Shown here: piece after piece, positions 53,807 through 64,000 of the stretch | Layout of the letters: each line of letters opens with the position of its first letter | How positions within the stretch are numbered: the stretch's first letter is position 1 | From: Aurantibacter_A sp039941195 | GTDB lineage: Bacteria; Bacteroidota; Bacteroidia; Flavobacteriales; Flavobacteriaceae | Length of the DNA: 64,000 bases | Assembly (NCBI RefSeq): GCF_039941195.1 | Contig: NZ_JBDVFA010000060.1 | Location: 89,471 to 153,470 of the forward strand | Reading direction: 5' to 3' | Position numbers and translations under genes: made by a program | Notes under the pieces: generated by a model | What the model was told of the DNA's origin: nothing | The model's input: only the letters and a program-made list of their open reading frames with translations | The model's database searches: none

Positions 53807-55144
53807 TTATCCATGTAATACGAAATCTCTCAACAAAACAAAAGTTAATGCACCCATTAAAAAACCAACAAGTGCCAACCATGCTATTTTCTTAAGATAC
53901 CAGAAGAAATCTATTTTCTCCATACCCATTGCAACAACACCTGCAGCAGAACCAATTATTAACATACTACCACCTGTACCAGCAGAATAGGCAATAAAAT
54001 GCCATAAAGGATTATCCATAGGTTCAGAGAACATTCCTAAACTCGCTGCCACTAAAGGCACATTGTCAATTACAGCAGAACCCACACCAAATAACATTAC
54101 AACAATATCAGTGTTCGGTATAGCCGTATTTAAACTTTCAGCATAGTGAAATAAAATACCTAAAGACTCTAATGCTGCAACAGCTAATAAAATCCCTAAG
54201 AAAAACAAGATACTTGGCAACTCAATTTTTGACAACGAACTATGTACTGGACTATGATGACCAACAGAATCGTCACCTTCGCCATCTACATTAGACATAC
54301 TAAATTTAGAATTACTATAAATTTCAGCAAAAGTTGCCACAACAGCTAAGGAAAGCATCATACCAACGTAAGGTGGTAAATGAGTTACAGTTTTAAAGAA
54401 AGGAACAAATACAATAGCACCTAAACCTAAATAAAGCATTGTTGCTCCATATTTCGATTTTGACTCTTCTAAATTACTTACATCACTATCTATATTCCCT
54501 TGAAATGCTTTAAAACGACTTGCTATTAAAACAGGAACAACCATACAAACTATTGATGGTAATAAAACGTGTTCTACTAATTGCAAAGCAGAAACTTTAT
54601 TAGCAATCCATAACATTGTAGTAGTTACATCACCAATTGGCGACCATGCCCCACCTGCATTCGCAGTAATAATTATCATACCAGCAAACCAAAGTCTAGT
54701 TTCACGATCATTAATTACTTTTTGAAGTATCGTAATTAAAACAATTGTAGCTGTTAAATTATCAATTATAGCAGATAGTATAAATGCCAAAATTGAAAAT
54801 AACCATAGTAACTTTCTTTTACTTTTAGTCTTTATAAACCCTTTTATTGTAGCAAAACCATCGAAATAATCGATAATTTCAACAATTGTCATCGCCCCTA
54901 ATAAAAACACTAAAATCTCTGCTGTTTTCCCTAGGTGATGCAATAATATTTCCTCTAAATGAGTTGGCTCTAACTGCCTCAGTTCGGTGTTAACATTAAA
55001 AACATCCATATGAGTTAAAGCAATAATAGCCCAAAGCAAGGCCATCATCGCCAAAGCCGGAATAAGCTTATCAATTTTAAGATTATGTTCAAGTGTGATA
55101 GCAAGATACCCCGCTAGAAATACGATGATAATAATGGTCTCCAT
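53807..55144 (-). CDS. nhaD: NhaD-type sodium:proton antiporter
   Basis: A 445-residue antiporter with about 12 membrane helices. It matches NhaD: FLLGAMTIVEIIDYFDGF, ILSAIIDNLTATIVLITIL, ITANAGGAWSPIGDVTTTMLW and SAVIDNVPLVAASLGMF with conserved Asp/Asn. It exports Na+, as expected in a marine organism. It is 50 bp downstream of exbB in reading direction terms (shares strand, separate promoter likely). Confidence 0.92.
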   Translation of the reverse strand: METIIIIVFLAGYLAITLEHNLKIDKLIPALAMMALLWAIIALTHMDVFNVNTELRQLEPTHLEEILLHHLGKTAEILVFLLGAMTIVEIIDYFDGFATIKGFIKTKSKRKLLWLFSILAFILSAIIDNLTATIVLITILQKVINDRETRLWFAGMIIITANAGGAWSPIGDVTTTMLWIANKVSALQLVEHVLLPSIVCMVVPVLIASRFKAFQGNIDSDVSNLEESKSKYGATMLYLGLGAIVFVPFFKTVTHLPPYVGMMLSLAVVATFAEIYSNSKFSMSNVDGEGDDSVGHHSPVHSSLSKIELPSILFFLGILLAVAALESLGILFHYAESLNTAIPNTDIVVMLFGVGSAVIDNVPLVAASLGMFSEPMDNPLWHFIAYSAGTGGSMLIIGSAAGVVAMGMEKIDFFWYLKKIAWLALVGFLMGALTFVLLRDFVLHG

Positions 55145-55490
55145 AATAATATAGTTAGTTTAATACTAGTTGTTCTGGTACTCCAATAAATACTAATTCA
55201 CTAAAATTTAGTATTGTAATATTTGGCCTAAATATATTCAAAATTGCTTTCCTAATAGTACTCAAAGTATTAATTAATATTAAAATATCTTTCTTCCCTT
55301 CTCCAAACCTCACAAAATGAAGGCTCAAGACAATGCGCTACTTAAAACATTTAACATAAAAAAGAATTTGAAAATTAGTAGTTTCAAATCATGTTAATAT
55401 TAATAACCATTAAATGCCATTTTCCGAATGGCTAAAAATCAACAATTGACTTGTATCTTTGTTTAATATCAAAATAAATCATTTTCTATT
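55145..55490. other. Divergent intergenic region nhaD / acyl-CoA dehydrogenase
   Basis: About 345 bp, AT-rich, with no gene or operator. It holds the rightward -7 element at 55455-55462 and presumably the leftward nhaD promoter, which could not be placed. Confidence 0.5.
55455..55462 (+). promoter_or_regulatory. -7 promoter element of the acyl-CoA dehydrogenase gene
   Basis: TATCTTTG fits TAnnTTTG, 28 bp before the ATG at 55491. The -33 part is unclear. Confidence 0.5.
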
Positions 55491-56633
55491 ATGGATTTTT
55501 CACTTACAGAAGAACAATTAATGATTCAACAAGCGGCAAGAGATTTTGCCCAAACCGAACTTTTACCAGAAGTTATTGAGCGAGATGACGCCCAACGTTT
55601 TCCAAAAGAAGAAGTAAAAAAAATGGGAGAACTTGGATTTTTAGGGATGATGGTCGATTCCAAATACGGCGGGAGTAATTTAGATACAATTTCTTACGTA
55701 CTGGTAATGGAAGAACTTTCAAAAATAGACGCATCTGCTTCAGTTATCGTTTCTGTAAATAACTCCCTTGTTTGTTGGGGCCTAGAAACTTATGGAAGCG
55801 AAGCTCAAAAAGAAAAATATTTAACGCGCTTAGCTACTGGAGAAATTATCGGAGCATTTTGTCTTTCTGAACCTGAAGCAGGTAGCGATGCCACTTCTCA
55901 AAAAACAACAGCCATTGACAAAGACGACCATTATTTATTAAATGGTACCAAAAACTGGATTACAAATGGTGGTACTGCAGAAGTATATTTAGTAATAGCA
56001 CAAACAGATAGAGAAAAAGGCCACAAAGGTATAAATGTGCTTATAGTAGAAAAAGGCATGGATGGGTTTGAAATTGGTCCTAAAGAAAATAAACTTGGCA
56101 TACGCGGAAGTGACACGCACTCTTTAAACTTTAACGATGTAAAGGTTCCTAAAGAAAACAGAATAGGTGATGATGGATTTGGATTTAAATTCGCGATGAA
56201 AACTCTTGCTGGTGGTCGCATTGGAATTGCAGCCCAAGCCTTGGGTATTGCAGCTGGAGCTTACGAATTAGCATTAAAATACTCCAAAGAGCGTAAAGCT
56301 TTTGGTACTGAAATAGCAAATCATCAAGCGATTGCTTTTAAGCTAGCAGATATGCACACCCAAATTCAAGCGGCAAGACATCTTGTTTATAAAGCAGCAT
56401 GGGACAAAGACCAAGGTGAGAATTATGATCTTTCTGGTGCAATGGCAAAACTATATGCCTCAAAAGTTGCTATGGACACCACAATTGAGGCCGTACAAGT
56501 GCATGGGGGAAATGGTTTTGTGAAAGAATATCACGTTGAACGCTTAATGAGGGATGCTAAGATTACCCAAATCTATGAAGGCACCAGTGAAATTCAAAAA
56601 ATTGTAATTTCCAGAAGCATTTTGCGTGATTAA
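55491..56633 (+). CDS. Acyl-CoA dehydrogenase (short-chain type)
   Basis: A 380-residue flavoprotein of the acyl-CoA dehydrogenase family. FAD/substrate motifs GAFCLSEPEAGSDATS and NGTKNWITNGG, and the catalytic Glu in IYEGTSEIQKIVISR, where short-chain enzymes place it. It oxidises acyl-CoA to enoyl-CoA with transfer of electrons to ETF. Alone here; not part of the uronate locus. Confidence 0.94.
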   Translation: MDFSLTEEQLMIQQAARDFAQTELLPEVIERDDAQRFPKEEVKKMGELGFLGMMVDSKYGGSNLDTISYVLVMEELSKIDASASVIVSVNNSLVCWGLETYGSEAQKEKYLTRLATGEIIGAFCLSEPEAGSDATSQKTTAIDKDDHYLLNGTKNWITNGGTAEVYLVIAQTDREKGHKGINVLIVEKGMDGFEIGPKENKLGIRGSDTHSLNFNDVKVPKENRIGDDGFGFKFAMKTLAGGRIGIAAQALGIAAGAYELALKYSKERKAFGTEIANHQAIAFKLADMHTQIQAARHLVYKAAWDKDQGENYDLSGAMAKLYASKVAMDTTIEAVQVHGGNGFVKEYHVERLMRDAKITQIYEGTSEIQKIVISRSILRD

Positions 56634-56836
56634 AGCAAACTTTACTTGAATAAAGTATTTGATCAATGGTTTTCAAATAATCCCATTATCAATATCACAA
56701 TTAAATAGGGTGAAAATTTCGAAATTTCACATAATTTGGACAATTATCACAAACGTTGATTTTTTTATTCGATTATCTAGCAACAATTGCAGATAATACA
56801 GCAAAATTGATATTTTTGATTAAATACCTCAAGAAC

Positions 56837-59800
56837 ATGACGTTGAAGAAACAGGGGCTTTATTCGCCCGAATTTGAGCACGATAACTGCGGAGCAGGAT
56901 TTATCTGTAGCCTTAAAGGAAAAAAGTCTAATGATATAATTCATAAGGCATTAGAAATTCTAGATAAACTAGAACATCGTGGTGCTGTAAGCGCCGATGG
57001 TAAAACTGGTGATGGCGCTGGTATTCTCATCGACATACCCCACGAATTCTTTCTAGAGACTTGCGCATTTGATTTACCAGAAGCTGGAGAATATGCCGTT
57101 GGCAATATTTTCTTACCGCAAAAAGAAAATCAACGCGATTTCTGTGTAGCTATTTTTGAAGAGAACATTGAAAAGCAAGGCTTAAAATTGTTGGGCTGGC
57201 GTGATGTTCCAGTAAATCGTTCAATTCCAGGCAGAATTGCTATGGAGACAGAACCATATGTAAAGCAATTGTTTGTTGGAAAAAGTTCTGATGACCAATC
57301 TTATTTCGATTTTAATTTAAAATTATATATCGCTAGAAAAACGACAGAGCATAAAATTAATGCTTCTAAAATGTCTGAAAACAAGTTTTTCTATGTTCCA
57401 AGTCTATCTACGAAAATTGTAATTTTCAAGGGACTTTTAATGCCGAAAGATATAAGTCTGTACTACAAAGACTTAATGGATCCACGTGTGGTTACTCGCC
57501 TTGCATTAGTACACCAGCGTTTTTCTACCAATACATTCCCAACTTGGGATCTTGCACAACCATTTAGGTATATGTGCCATAACGGTGAAATTAATACGCT
57601 TCGTGGCAATGTTTCTAGAATGAAATCTCGCGAAGAACTCTTAAAGAGTGATTTATTTGGCGAAGAAATTAAAAATATACTTCCGGTAATTCTTCCTGCT
57701 AAATCTGATTCAGCTACTATGGATATGGTTGTTGAATTATTATTAATGACAGGTAGATCGTTGCCCGAAGTAATGATGATTTTAGTACCAGAAGCATGGG
57801 AGAAGAATCCTAATATGTCTGATGCTAAAAAGGCTTTTTACGAATATCATTCTTGCATGATGGAACCGTGGGACGGACCTGCATCTATTCCTTTTACCGA
57901 TGGAAATTATATTGGAGCCGTTTTAGACCGAAATGGATTACGACCATCACGTTACTCCGTAACCAAAGATGGCTATGTAATTATGTCTTCTGAAGTAGGT
58001 GTTGTGGATTTAGAGCCAGAAAACATTCAAATGCATGGTCGTCTAGAACCAGGCAAAATGTTTTTAGTTAACATGGAAGAAGGTCGCATCGTTAATGATG
58101 AGGAAATCAAAGAAGAAATAGCTAAGCAAAATCCATATAAAAAATGGTTAGATAATAATATGGTACATCTTGCAGATATACCTTATAATGACTGCCCTTT
58201 ATTTTTAGGCGAAGCTAGTTTAGAAAAAAGAAAATCAACTTTTGGCTATACACAAGAAGATATCAATACGATAATTCTTCCAATGGGCAAAAGCGCAAAA
58301 GAACCAATCGGCTCGATGGGTTCTGACACTCCTATTGCCGTGCTTTCCGAAAGACCACAACTTATTTACAATTATTTTCAACAATTATTTGCTCAAGTAA
58401 CGAACCCTCCATTAGATGGAATTCGCGAAGAAATGATTACCGATATAAGTCTGACTTTAGGTAGTGACCAAAATATTTTTGAACCTACAGAATTACATTG
58501 TAGAAAGTTGAAAATAAAAAATCCGGTAATATCCAAAGAAGATTTAGATAAAATAAAAAATTACGATGTTAGTCCGGATTATAAGGTTGTGTCCATTCCG
58601 ATGCTTTATCAAATCAAAAAAGGACTTAATGGACTTGAAGATGCTTTAGCTAATATTTTAGACCAAGCATCAAAATCAATTGATGAAGGAACAAATATTA
58701 TTATTTTATCCGACCGTAATGTAAGTAAAGGATTAGCCCCAATACCAGCTTTATTAGCTTGTTCTTTTGTAAATAGTGGTTTACAAAGGTTAGGGAAACG
58801 ATCAAAATTAAGCGTCATTATAGAATCTGCTGAACCAAGAGAAGTACACCACTTCTGTTTGTTATTTGGTTTTGGTGCCAGTGCTATAAACCCTTATTTG
58901 GTTAATGAAATTATTGCTGAACAAATTGAAGAACGCGATATCACAGAGTATTCATTTGAAGATGCAATACAGAACTACAACAAAGCTATAGGCAAAGGGA
59001 TTCTCAAAGTGATGAATAAGATTGGAATCTCTACATTGAATTCTTATCGAGGTTCCCAGTTATTCGAATGTATTGGCATTAACACTAAAGTTGTAGACAA
59101 ATACTTCCCAAATACCCCAACTAGAATACAAGGAATTGGGCTCTATGAAATAGAAAAAGAGATTGCAAAAAGACATCAAAAAGCTTTTTCAGATGTAGAA
59201 ATAGCAGCAGATCTTGATTTAGAAGTTGGTGGTGAATATCGTTGGAGACGTGATGGAGAAAAACACATGTTCAACCCATTAACTATTGCTAAACTACAGA
59301 AGGCAGTTCGTGGTAATGAGCCTGAAACATATAGTGAGTATGCTAAATTAATTAATGAACAATCTAAAAGCTTACTTACTATTCGAGGTTTATTTGAATT
59401 CTCGAACTACGACCCTATTCCATTAGAAGAAGTAGAGCCATGGACAGAAATTGTAAAACGATTTAAAACAGGTGCCATGTCTTATGGTTCCATTAGTAGA
59501 GAAGCACACGAGAATTTAGCAATTGCAATGAACCGTATTGGCGGTAAGAGCAATTCTGGCGAAGGTGGTGAAGATCCAGAACGTTTTTATAAAAATGCAT
59601 CTGGAGATTGGAAAAATAGTGCAATTAAACAAGTTGCATCAGGTCGTTTTGGTGTAACATCCAACTACCTTACCAACGCTAAAGAGATACAAATAAAAAT
59701 GGCACAAGGTGCCAAGCCTGGTGAAGGCGGACAATTACCTGGTCCAAAAGTAAATCCAGCAATTGCAAAGACGAGAAATTCAACACCATATGTTGGTTTG

Positions 59801-61345
59801 ATTTCCCCTCCTCCGCACCACGACATTTATTCAATCGAAGATTTATCTCAATTAATTTACGATTTAAAATCCGCTAACAGAGCTGCAAGAGTGAATGTAA
59901 AACTTGTTTCTGAAGTTGGAGTTGGAACAGTGGCAGCCGGTGTTTCAAAAGCAAAAGCTGATGTTGTATTAGTTTCTGGTTTTGATGGCGGCACTGGAGC
60001 ATCACCTTTAACATCTCTAAAGCATGCAGGTCTACCTTGGGAACTGGGAATTGCTGAAGCACAGCAAACTTTAGTGATGAACGATTTAAGAAATAGAATT
60101 GTTCTTGAATGTGACGGACAATTAAAAACAGGACGTGATGTTGCAGTAGCCTGTCTACTTGGAGCTGAAGAATTCGGTTTTGCAACAGCACCACTTGTTG
60201 CATCGGGTTGTATTATGATGCGCGTTTGTCATCTAAACACATGTCCGGTTGGAATAGCAACTCAAAACCCTGAATTACGCAAAAAATTCGCAGGTAAACC
60301 AGAGCACGTTGTAAACTATATGTACTTTGTTGCTCAGGAGCTTAGAGAAATTATGGCGCAATTAGGTTTCAGAACTGTTAATGAAATGGTTGGCCAAGTA
60401 CAAAAATTGGATCGCAAAAAAGCCATTGAGCATTACAAAGCTTCAGGAATTGACTTGAGTCCAATTTTACATCAGATTAATGTTCCTGCAGGCACTAAAC
60501 TTTACAACACTAAAAAGCAAAGCCATCATATTGAAGATTCTATAGAATTTGATATCATCAAAAAAGCAAACCCTTCTTTGTTCCGTAAAGAAAAACTTGC
60601 ACTTGATTACCCTATTAAGAATACAGATCGAGCTGTTGGTGCAATTATAAGTAACGAAATTTCTAAAACTTACGGCGCAGAAGGCCTACCTATTAATACA
60701 CTAAAAATTAATTTTACAGGATCTGCAGGACAAAGTTTCGGCGCTTTTGCAACAAGAGGCTTAACACTTACTGTAAATGGAAATACAAATGACTATCTTG
60801 GCAAAGGACTTTGTGGAGCAAAACTAGTTGTGAAAGTTCCTGAAAAAGCGACTTTTGTACCAGAAGAGAATGTAATTACAGGCAATGTAGCCCTATACGG
60901 AGCTACTGCCGGTAGAGCATATATTAACGGTAAAGCTGGTGAACGTTTTTGTGTTAGAAATTCTGGAGCAAAAACTGTAGTAGAAGGTATCGGTGATCAT
61001 GGTTGTGAATACATGACTGGTGGTATAGCCGTTATTCTTGGTGAAGTTGGTCGAAATTTCGGAGCTGGAATGAGTGGTGGAATAGCATATGTATTTGACC
61101 CTAATAAAACATTTGAAAATAACTGCAATAAAGAGTCTTTAAATCTTCTGCCTGTTGATGAGCAAGAAGACATTAAACAATTAAAAGAATTAATCGAGAG
61201 CCATTACAATTATACAATGAGTCCGTTGGCACAGCGAATACTTGAGAATTGGGAGAAGAATCTTCCTAAATTCGTAAAAGTATTCCCTGAAGAATACCGA
61301 CAAGCACTTATAAGAATGGAAGAAGAAAAATTACAAAGTATATAG
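56837..61345 (+). CDS. gltB: Glutamate synthase, large subunit
   Basis: A 1502-residue enzyme. N-terminal class II glutamine amidotransferase with the reactive Cys in HDNCGAGF (it becomes the N terminus after cleavage), central domain, FMN-binding synthase domain (KPGEGGQLPGPKVNPAIAKTR; SGFDGGTGASPL), 3Fe-4S cysteines in CIMMRVCHLNTCPVG, and a C-terminal beta-helix GXGXG domain. With GltD it makes two glutamates from glutamine and 2-oxoglutarate. The frame opens at 56756, but the extra 27 residues are hydrophobic and unlike the family, so ATG 56837 is chosen. It ends 7 bp before gltD. Confidence 0.96.
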   Translation: MTLKKQGLYSPEFEHDNCGAGFICSLKGKKSNDIIHKALEILDKLEHRGAVSADGKTGDGAGILIDIPHEFFLETCAFDLPEAGEYAVGNIFLPQKENQRDFCVAIFEENIEKQGLKLLGWRDVPVNRSIPGRIAMETEPYVKQLFVGKSSDDQSYFDFNLKLYIARKTTEHKINASKMSENKFFYVPSLSTKIVIFKGLLMPKDISLYYKDLMDPRVVTRLALVHQRFSTNTFPTWDLAQPFRYMCHNGEINTLRGNVSRMKSREELLKSDLFGEEIKNILPVILPAKSDSATMDMVVELLLMTGRSLPEVMMILVPEAWEKNPNMSDAKKAFYEYHSCMMEPWDGPASIPFTDGNYIGAVLDRNGLRPSRYSVTKDGYVIMSSEVGVVDLEPENIQMHGRLEPGKMFLVNMEEGRIVNDEEIKEEIAKQNPYKKWLDNNMVHLADIPYNDCPLFLGEASLEKRKSTFGYTQEDINTIILPMGKSAKEPIGSMGSDTPIAVLSERPQLIYNYFQQLFAQVTNPPLDGIREEMITDISLTLGSDQNIFEPTELHCRKLKIKNPVISKEDLDKIKNYDVSPDYKVVSIPMLYQIKKGLNGLEDALANILDQASKSIDEGTNIIILSDRNVSKGLAPIPALLACSFVNSGLQRLGKRSKLSVIIESAEPREVHHFCLLFGFGASAINPYLVNEIIAEQIEERDITEYSFEDAIQNYNKAIGKGILKVMNKIGISTLNSYRGSQLFECIGINTKVVDKYFPNTPTRIQGIGLYEIEKEIAKRHQKAFSDVEIAADLDLEVGGEYRWRRDGEKHMFNPLTIAKLQKAVRGNEPETYSEYAKLINEQSKSLLTIRGLFEFSNYDPIPLEEVEPWTEIVKRFKTGAMSYGSISREAHENLAIAMNRIGGKSNSGEGGEDPERFYKNASGDWKNSAIKQVASGRFGVTSNYLTNAKEIQIKMAQGAKPGEGGQLPGPKVNPAIAKTRNSTPYVGLISPPPHHDIYSIEDLSQLIYDLKSANRAARVNVKLVSEVGVGTVAAGVSKAKADVVLVSGFDGGTGASPLTSLKHAGLPWELGIAEAQQTLVMNDLRNRIVLECDGQLKTGRDVAVACLLGAEEFGFATAPLVASGCIMMRVCHLNTCPVGIATQNPELRKKFAGKPEHVVNYMYFVAQELREIMAQLGFRTVNEMVGQVQKLDRKKAIEHYKASGIDLSPILHQINVPAGTKLYNTKKQSHHIEDSIEFDIIKKANPSLFRKEKLALDYPIKNTDRAVGAIISNEISKTYGAEGLPINTLKINFTGSAGQSFGAFATRGLTLTVNGNTNDYLGKGLCGAKLVVKVPEKATFVPEENVITGNVALYGATAGRAYINGKAGERFCVRNSGAKTVVEGIGDHGCEYMTGGIAVILGEVGRNFGAGMSGGIAYVFDPNKTFENNCNKESLNLLPVDEQEDIKQLKELIESHYNYTMSPLAQRILENWEKNLPKFVKVFPEEYRQALIRMEEEKLQSI

Positions 61346-61352
61346 TTGAGAC

Positions 61353-62819
61353 ATGGGAAAGACTACAGGATTTTTAGAATTTGAAAGAAAAGTTGAGGGA
61401 TACGAACCGGTTGAACAACGTGTTAAAAACTACAAGGAATTTACGACACCCCTTAAAGAAAATGATTTAAAGAATCAAGGAGCGCGCTGTATGGACTGCG
61501 GAATTCCTTTTTGCCATAGTGGATGTCCACTAGGCAATTTAATTCCCGATTTTAATGATGCTGTATATCGCGGCAAATGGGAAAAAGCAGCAGCTATATT
61601 ACATTCGACAAACAATTTTCCTGAATTTACAGGACGATTATGTCCAGCACCATGCGAAGAAGCATGCGTACTTGGGATTAATGAAGACCCAGTAACTATT
61701 GAAAATATAGAAAAAAATATTGTTGAAACTGCATTTAAAAAAGGCTGGGTTGTAGCTCAACCACCAGCAGAAAGAACAGGCAAAAAGGTAGCAGTAGTTG
61801 GTTCTGGCCCTTCAGGATTGGCTGCAGCACAACAATTAAACCGCGCTGGACATTTAGTTACTGTTTTTGAACGCGATGAAAAACCAGGTGGGCTTTTACG
61901 TTATGGCATTCCTGATTTTAAAATGGAAAAACATATTATTGACAGAAGACTAGAAGTTTTAAAAGAAGAAGGTATTGAATTCAAATGTGGTGCACATGTC
62001 GGTGTAGACATAAAAGCTGACGAATTAAAAAATGATTTCGATGCAATAGTTTTATGCGGAGGAGCAACAGTTCGACGCAACCTTCCAATAGAAGGTGCTG
62101 ATTTAAATGGCGTAGTGCAAGCGATGGATTTCCTTCCTCAAAACAATAGACGAGTAGACGGTGTTAAGAAATTTGATAAAGAAATTTTAGCAACCGGTAA
62201 AGATGTTGTTGTAATTGGAGGGGGTGATACTGGATCAGACTGTATTGGAACTTCTATAAGACACGGTGCTATATCAGTTTCCAATTTCGAAATTATGCCA
62301 ATGTCCACTACTAGTCGACCAAAAGACCAACCGTGGCCATTTTGGCCAATGCGTTTGCGTACAAGCACATCACACAAAGAAGGTGCCGATCGATTTTTTA
62401 GTATTTCAACGAAAAAGTTTATCGGTGATAAGAATGGCAACTTGAAAGGTTTAATTACAGCGGAAGTAGAGTGGATAAAAGAACCTGGAAAGAGACCTAC
62501 TCTAAAAGAGGTTGAAGGAACTGAAAAAGAATGGAAATGCGAATTGGCATTATTAGCCATGGGATTCACTGGTTCTGAAATGACAATTGCTGAACAATTA
62601 GGTCTTGAAGCTGATGCCAGAACTAATATTAAAGCAACAGAAGATAATTATAAAACTAACGTTCCAGGCGTGTTTGCTGCAGGTGATCAAAGAAGAGGAC
62701 AATCTTTAATCGTTTGGGCGATTTCAGAAGGTCGTCAAGCTGCTCATCATATAGATTCTTATCTTATGGGGTCTTCTAATTTACCTTTAAAAGGTCCAGG
62801 AGATTTACCTAGAGTATAA
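61353..62819 (+). CDS. gltD: Glutamate synthase, small subunit
   Basis: A 488-residue NADPH-binding beta subunit. N-terminal Fe-S cysteines (CMDCGIPFCHSGCPLGN and CPAPCEEACVLG), FAD Rossmann GSGPSGLAAAQQL, NADPH Rossmann GGGDTGSDCIG, and a final GVFAAGDQRRGQSLIVWAISEGR. It delivers electrons to GltB and is co-transcribed with it. Confidence 0.96.
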   Translation: MGKTTGFLEFERKVEGYEPVEQRVKNYKEFTTPLKENDLKNQGARCMDCGIPFCHSGCPLGNLIPDFNDAVYRGKWEKAAAILHSTNNFPEFTGRLCPAPCEEACVLGINEDPVTIENIEKNIVETAFKKGWVVAQPPAERTGKKVAVVGSGPSGLAAAQQLNRAGHLVTVFERDEKPGGLLRYGIPDFKMEKHIIDRRLEVLKEEGIEFKCGAHVGVDIKADELKNDFDAIVLCGGATVRRNLPIEGADLNGVVQAMDFLPQNNRRVDGVKKFDKEILATGKDVVVIGGGDTGSDCIGTSIRHGAISVSNFEIMPMSTTSRPKDQPWPFWPMRLRTSTSHKEGADRFFSISTKKFIGDKNGNLKGLITAEVEWIKEPGKRPTLKEVEGTEKEWKCELALLAMGFTGSEMTIAEQLGLEADARTNIKATEDNYKTNVPGVFAAGDQRRGQSLIVWAISEGRQAAHHIDSYLMGSSNLPLKGPGDLPRV

Positions 62820-62889
62820 TACAACATTACAAATAGTTCGTTAGAGGTTTTTTTAACTGCAAAGTGTTTTCTTAATCAATTTAGCACGG

Positions 62890-62897
62890 TATATTTG
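62890..62897 (+). promoter_or_regulatory. -7 promoter element of the last TonB-dependent receptor gene
   Basis: TATATTTG fits TAnnTTTG, 20 bp before the ATG at 62918. Confidence 0.5.
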
Positions 62898-62917
62898 CAA
62901 ACTCAATCAAACCTCTA

Positions 62918-64000
62918 ATGAACAAACTTTTCTCAATACTGCTTTTTGCAGCGTTTTCCATTATTTCTAATTCACTTTTTTCTCAAGTTACTATTGCCGG
63001 AGAAGTAAAAGACAACCAAGGAAATCCTTTGGCTGGAGCAAATGTTATGTTATCTCCAGATGACAAATTTGTTATTACTGACATGCAAGGGTTATTCGAA
63101 ATACCCGGTATTAATAAAGGGACTTACACACTTACAGTTTCATATGTAGGTATTAGAACCCATAAAGAAACACTAGAAGTTGCGAATAAAGATATCTCAC
63201 TAGCACTTACTTTATTTGACGACCCACTTAATTTACAAAATGTTGTGGTCACAGGAAATTTTGATCCAAGACTGCAACTACAATCTAGTACGGCAGTTAC
63301 TACTTTAAATGCAAAAGCAATACAAGAAACAACACAACGAGGAACTGCAGATTTATTACAAGCAATACCTGGCACATTTACTGACCCATCAGCAGGTGAA
63401 GTATTCACAAAAGTATATACCAGAGGTATCTCAGCCTCAGCAGAAGATGACATGGGGTGGTATTACGTATCCTTACAAGAAGATGGCCTGCCTGTTAGTT
63501 TAGTCCAACATTCGTATTACGGACCAGATTTGTTTCATAGAGTTGATATCACAACAACTAAGTTAGAAGCTATCCGAGGAGGCAATGCAGCTATTACAGC
63601 ACTTAATGGCCCTGGAGGTATCTACAATTTTATCTCACAAGCCAAAAGAGAAACTTTTGGAGGAGAAATTCAATTACAAGTTGGTGTCCAAGGAGAAAGT
63701 AATTTAAGCACAAGAATAGACGGAACTATTGGAGGTTCTTTTGGTAACAACTGGTATTACAATGTTGGCGGTCATTACAGAAACGATGAAGGTGCCCGAA
63801 ATACCGATTTTACATTCAGCAAAGGTGGACAAATTAAGTTTAACCTACTTAAAGAGCACAGTAATGGCTATATTAAGTTCTACGGTAAAATTTTAGATGA
63901 TTTCACGAATAGATATACAGGAGTAGCAGCAGTTAATTGGGATAACCCGGAAGCAGCTTTTGGACAAGATTTTAAATCTACAGCTTTAATGATGCCCGCC
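62918..64000 (+). CDS. TonB-dependent receptor, N-terminal part (3' end outside window)
   Basis: The frame is open from the ATG at 62918 to the last base (361 codons visible). Signal peptide (to about NSLFSQ), carboxypeptidase-like domain (AGEVKDNQGNPLAGANVMLS), a TonB-box-like NVVVTG, plug domain (RGTADLLQAIPGTFTDP, RVDITTTKLEAIRGG, ALNGPGGIYNFIS) and the first barrel strands. It lacks the SusC-type signature, so it is a general receptor (iron chelate, vitamin or other); substrate unknown. Confidence 0.9.
   Translation, partial: MNKLFSILLFAAFSIISNSLFSQVTIAGEVKDNQGNPLAGANVMLSPDDKFVITDMQGLFEIPGINKGTYTLTVSYVGIRTHKETLEVANKDISLALTLFDDPLNLQNVVVTGNFDPRLQLQSSTAVTTLNAKAIQETTQRGTADLLQAIPGTFTDPSAGEVFTKVYTRGISASAEDDMGWYYVSLQEDGLPVSLVQHSYYGPDLFHRVDITTTKLEAIRGGNAAITALNGPGGIYNFISQAKRETFGGEIQLQVGVQGESNLSTRIDGTIGGSFGNNWYYNVGGHYRNDEGARNTDFTFSKGGQIKFNLLKEHSNGYIKFYGKILDDFTNRYTGVAAVNWDNPEAAFGQDFKSTALMMPA

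Noticed and set aside
1..64000. Prophage, toxin-antitoxin, CRISPR-Cas or transposase genes
   Set aside because: None was seen in either strand; all sizeable frames belong to metabolism, transport or regulation.

Overview
The window reads as a piece of a marine flavobacterial chromosome (phylum Bacteroidota). The DNA is visibly AT-rich, promoters carry the Bacteroidota -7 element TAnnTTTG, and there are SusC/SusD pairs, outer-membrane beta-barrel receptors, lipoproteins of Bacteroidota type and an NhaD/ExbBD-TonB core. No species can be named from the sequence alone.

About 2.4-39.4 kb is a large alginate/uronate utilisation locus. Left to right: a leftward RraA-like/TIM-barrel pair; a divergent rightward operon of PL6 lyase, PL17 oligoalginate lyase and KdgF cupin; a leftward operon of Gfo/Idh oxidoreductase, sodium:solute symporter and an unknown secreted protein; a rightward operon of a FadR-type GntR regulator, a mannonate-dehydratase-like enolase-superfamily enzyme, a complete Opp/Yej-type ABC importer with fused ATPase, an IdnO-like SDR and two tandem PL6 paralogues; a SusC/SusD pair; and a second GntR regulator followed by MFS permease, SDR (probable DEH reductase), KDG kinase, PPi-type phosphofructokinase, KDPG aldolase and an Nramp-fold transporter. 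The inferred flow is: surface or periplasmic PL6 and PL17 lyases give unsaturated monomers and oligomers; KdgF opens the ring to DEH; DEH reductase gives KDG; KdgK and Eda give pyruvate and glyceraldehyde 3-phosphate. The mannonate dehydratase and IdnO-like SDR could feed saturated uronate ends into KDG.

The most striking non-coding signal is a palindrome TGGTNNACCA (a FadR-family-like operator) upstream of six transcription units of this locus. At three promoters it occurs as perfect-spaced repeats with a 13-bp period, and at several it overlaps a TAnnTTTG promoter element. This ties the whole locus into one regulon, probably controlled by the two GntR proteins encoded inside it.

From 39.5 to 50.3 kb, between tRNA-Arg(TCT) and tRNA-Val(TAC), lies a leftward cluster of planctomycete-like genes (cytochrome-c-domain membrane protein, DUF1501, DUF1549/DUF1553, YceI, Gfo/Idh, FGE-fold lipoprotein) plus a rightward GIN-domain protein. 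The tRNA-Val end carries a duplicated terminator with a tRNA 3' remnant. From 50.4 kb onward the content is housekeeping: FolC, TonB, ExbD, ExbB and NhaD leftward; acyl-CoA dehydrogenase and glutamate synthase GltBD rightward; and the start of another TonB-dependent receptor that runs off the end.
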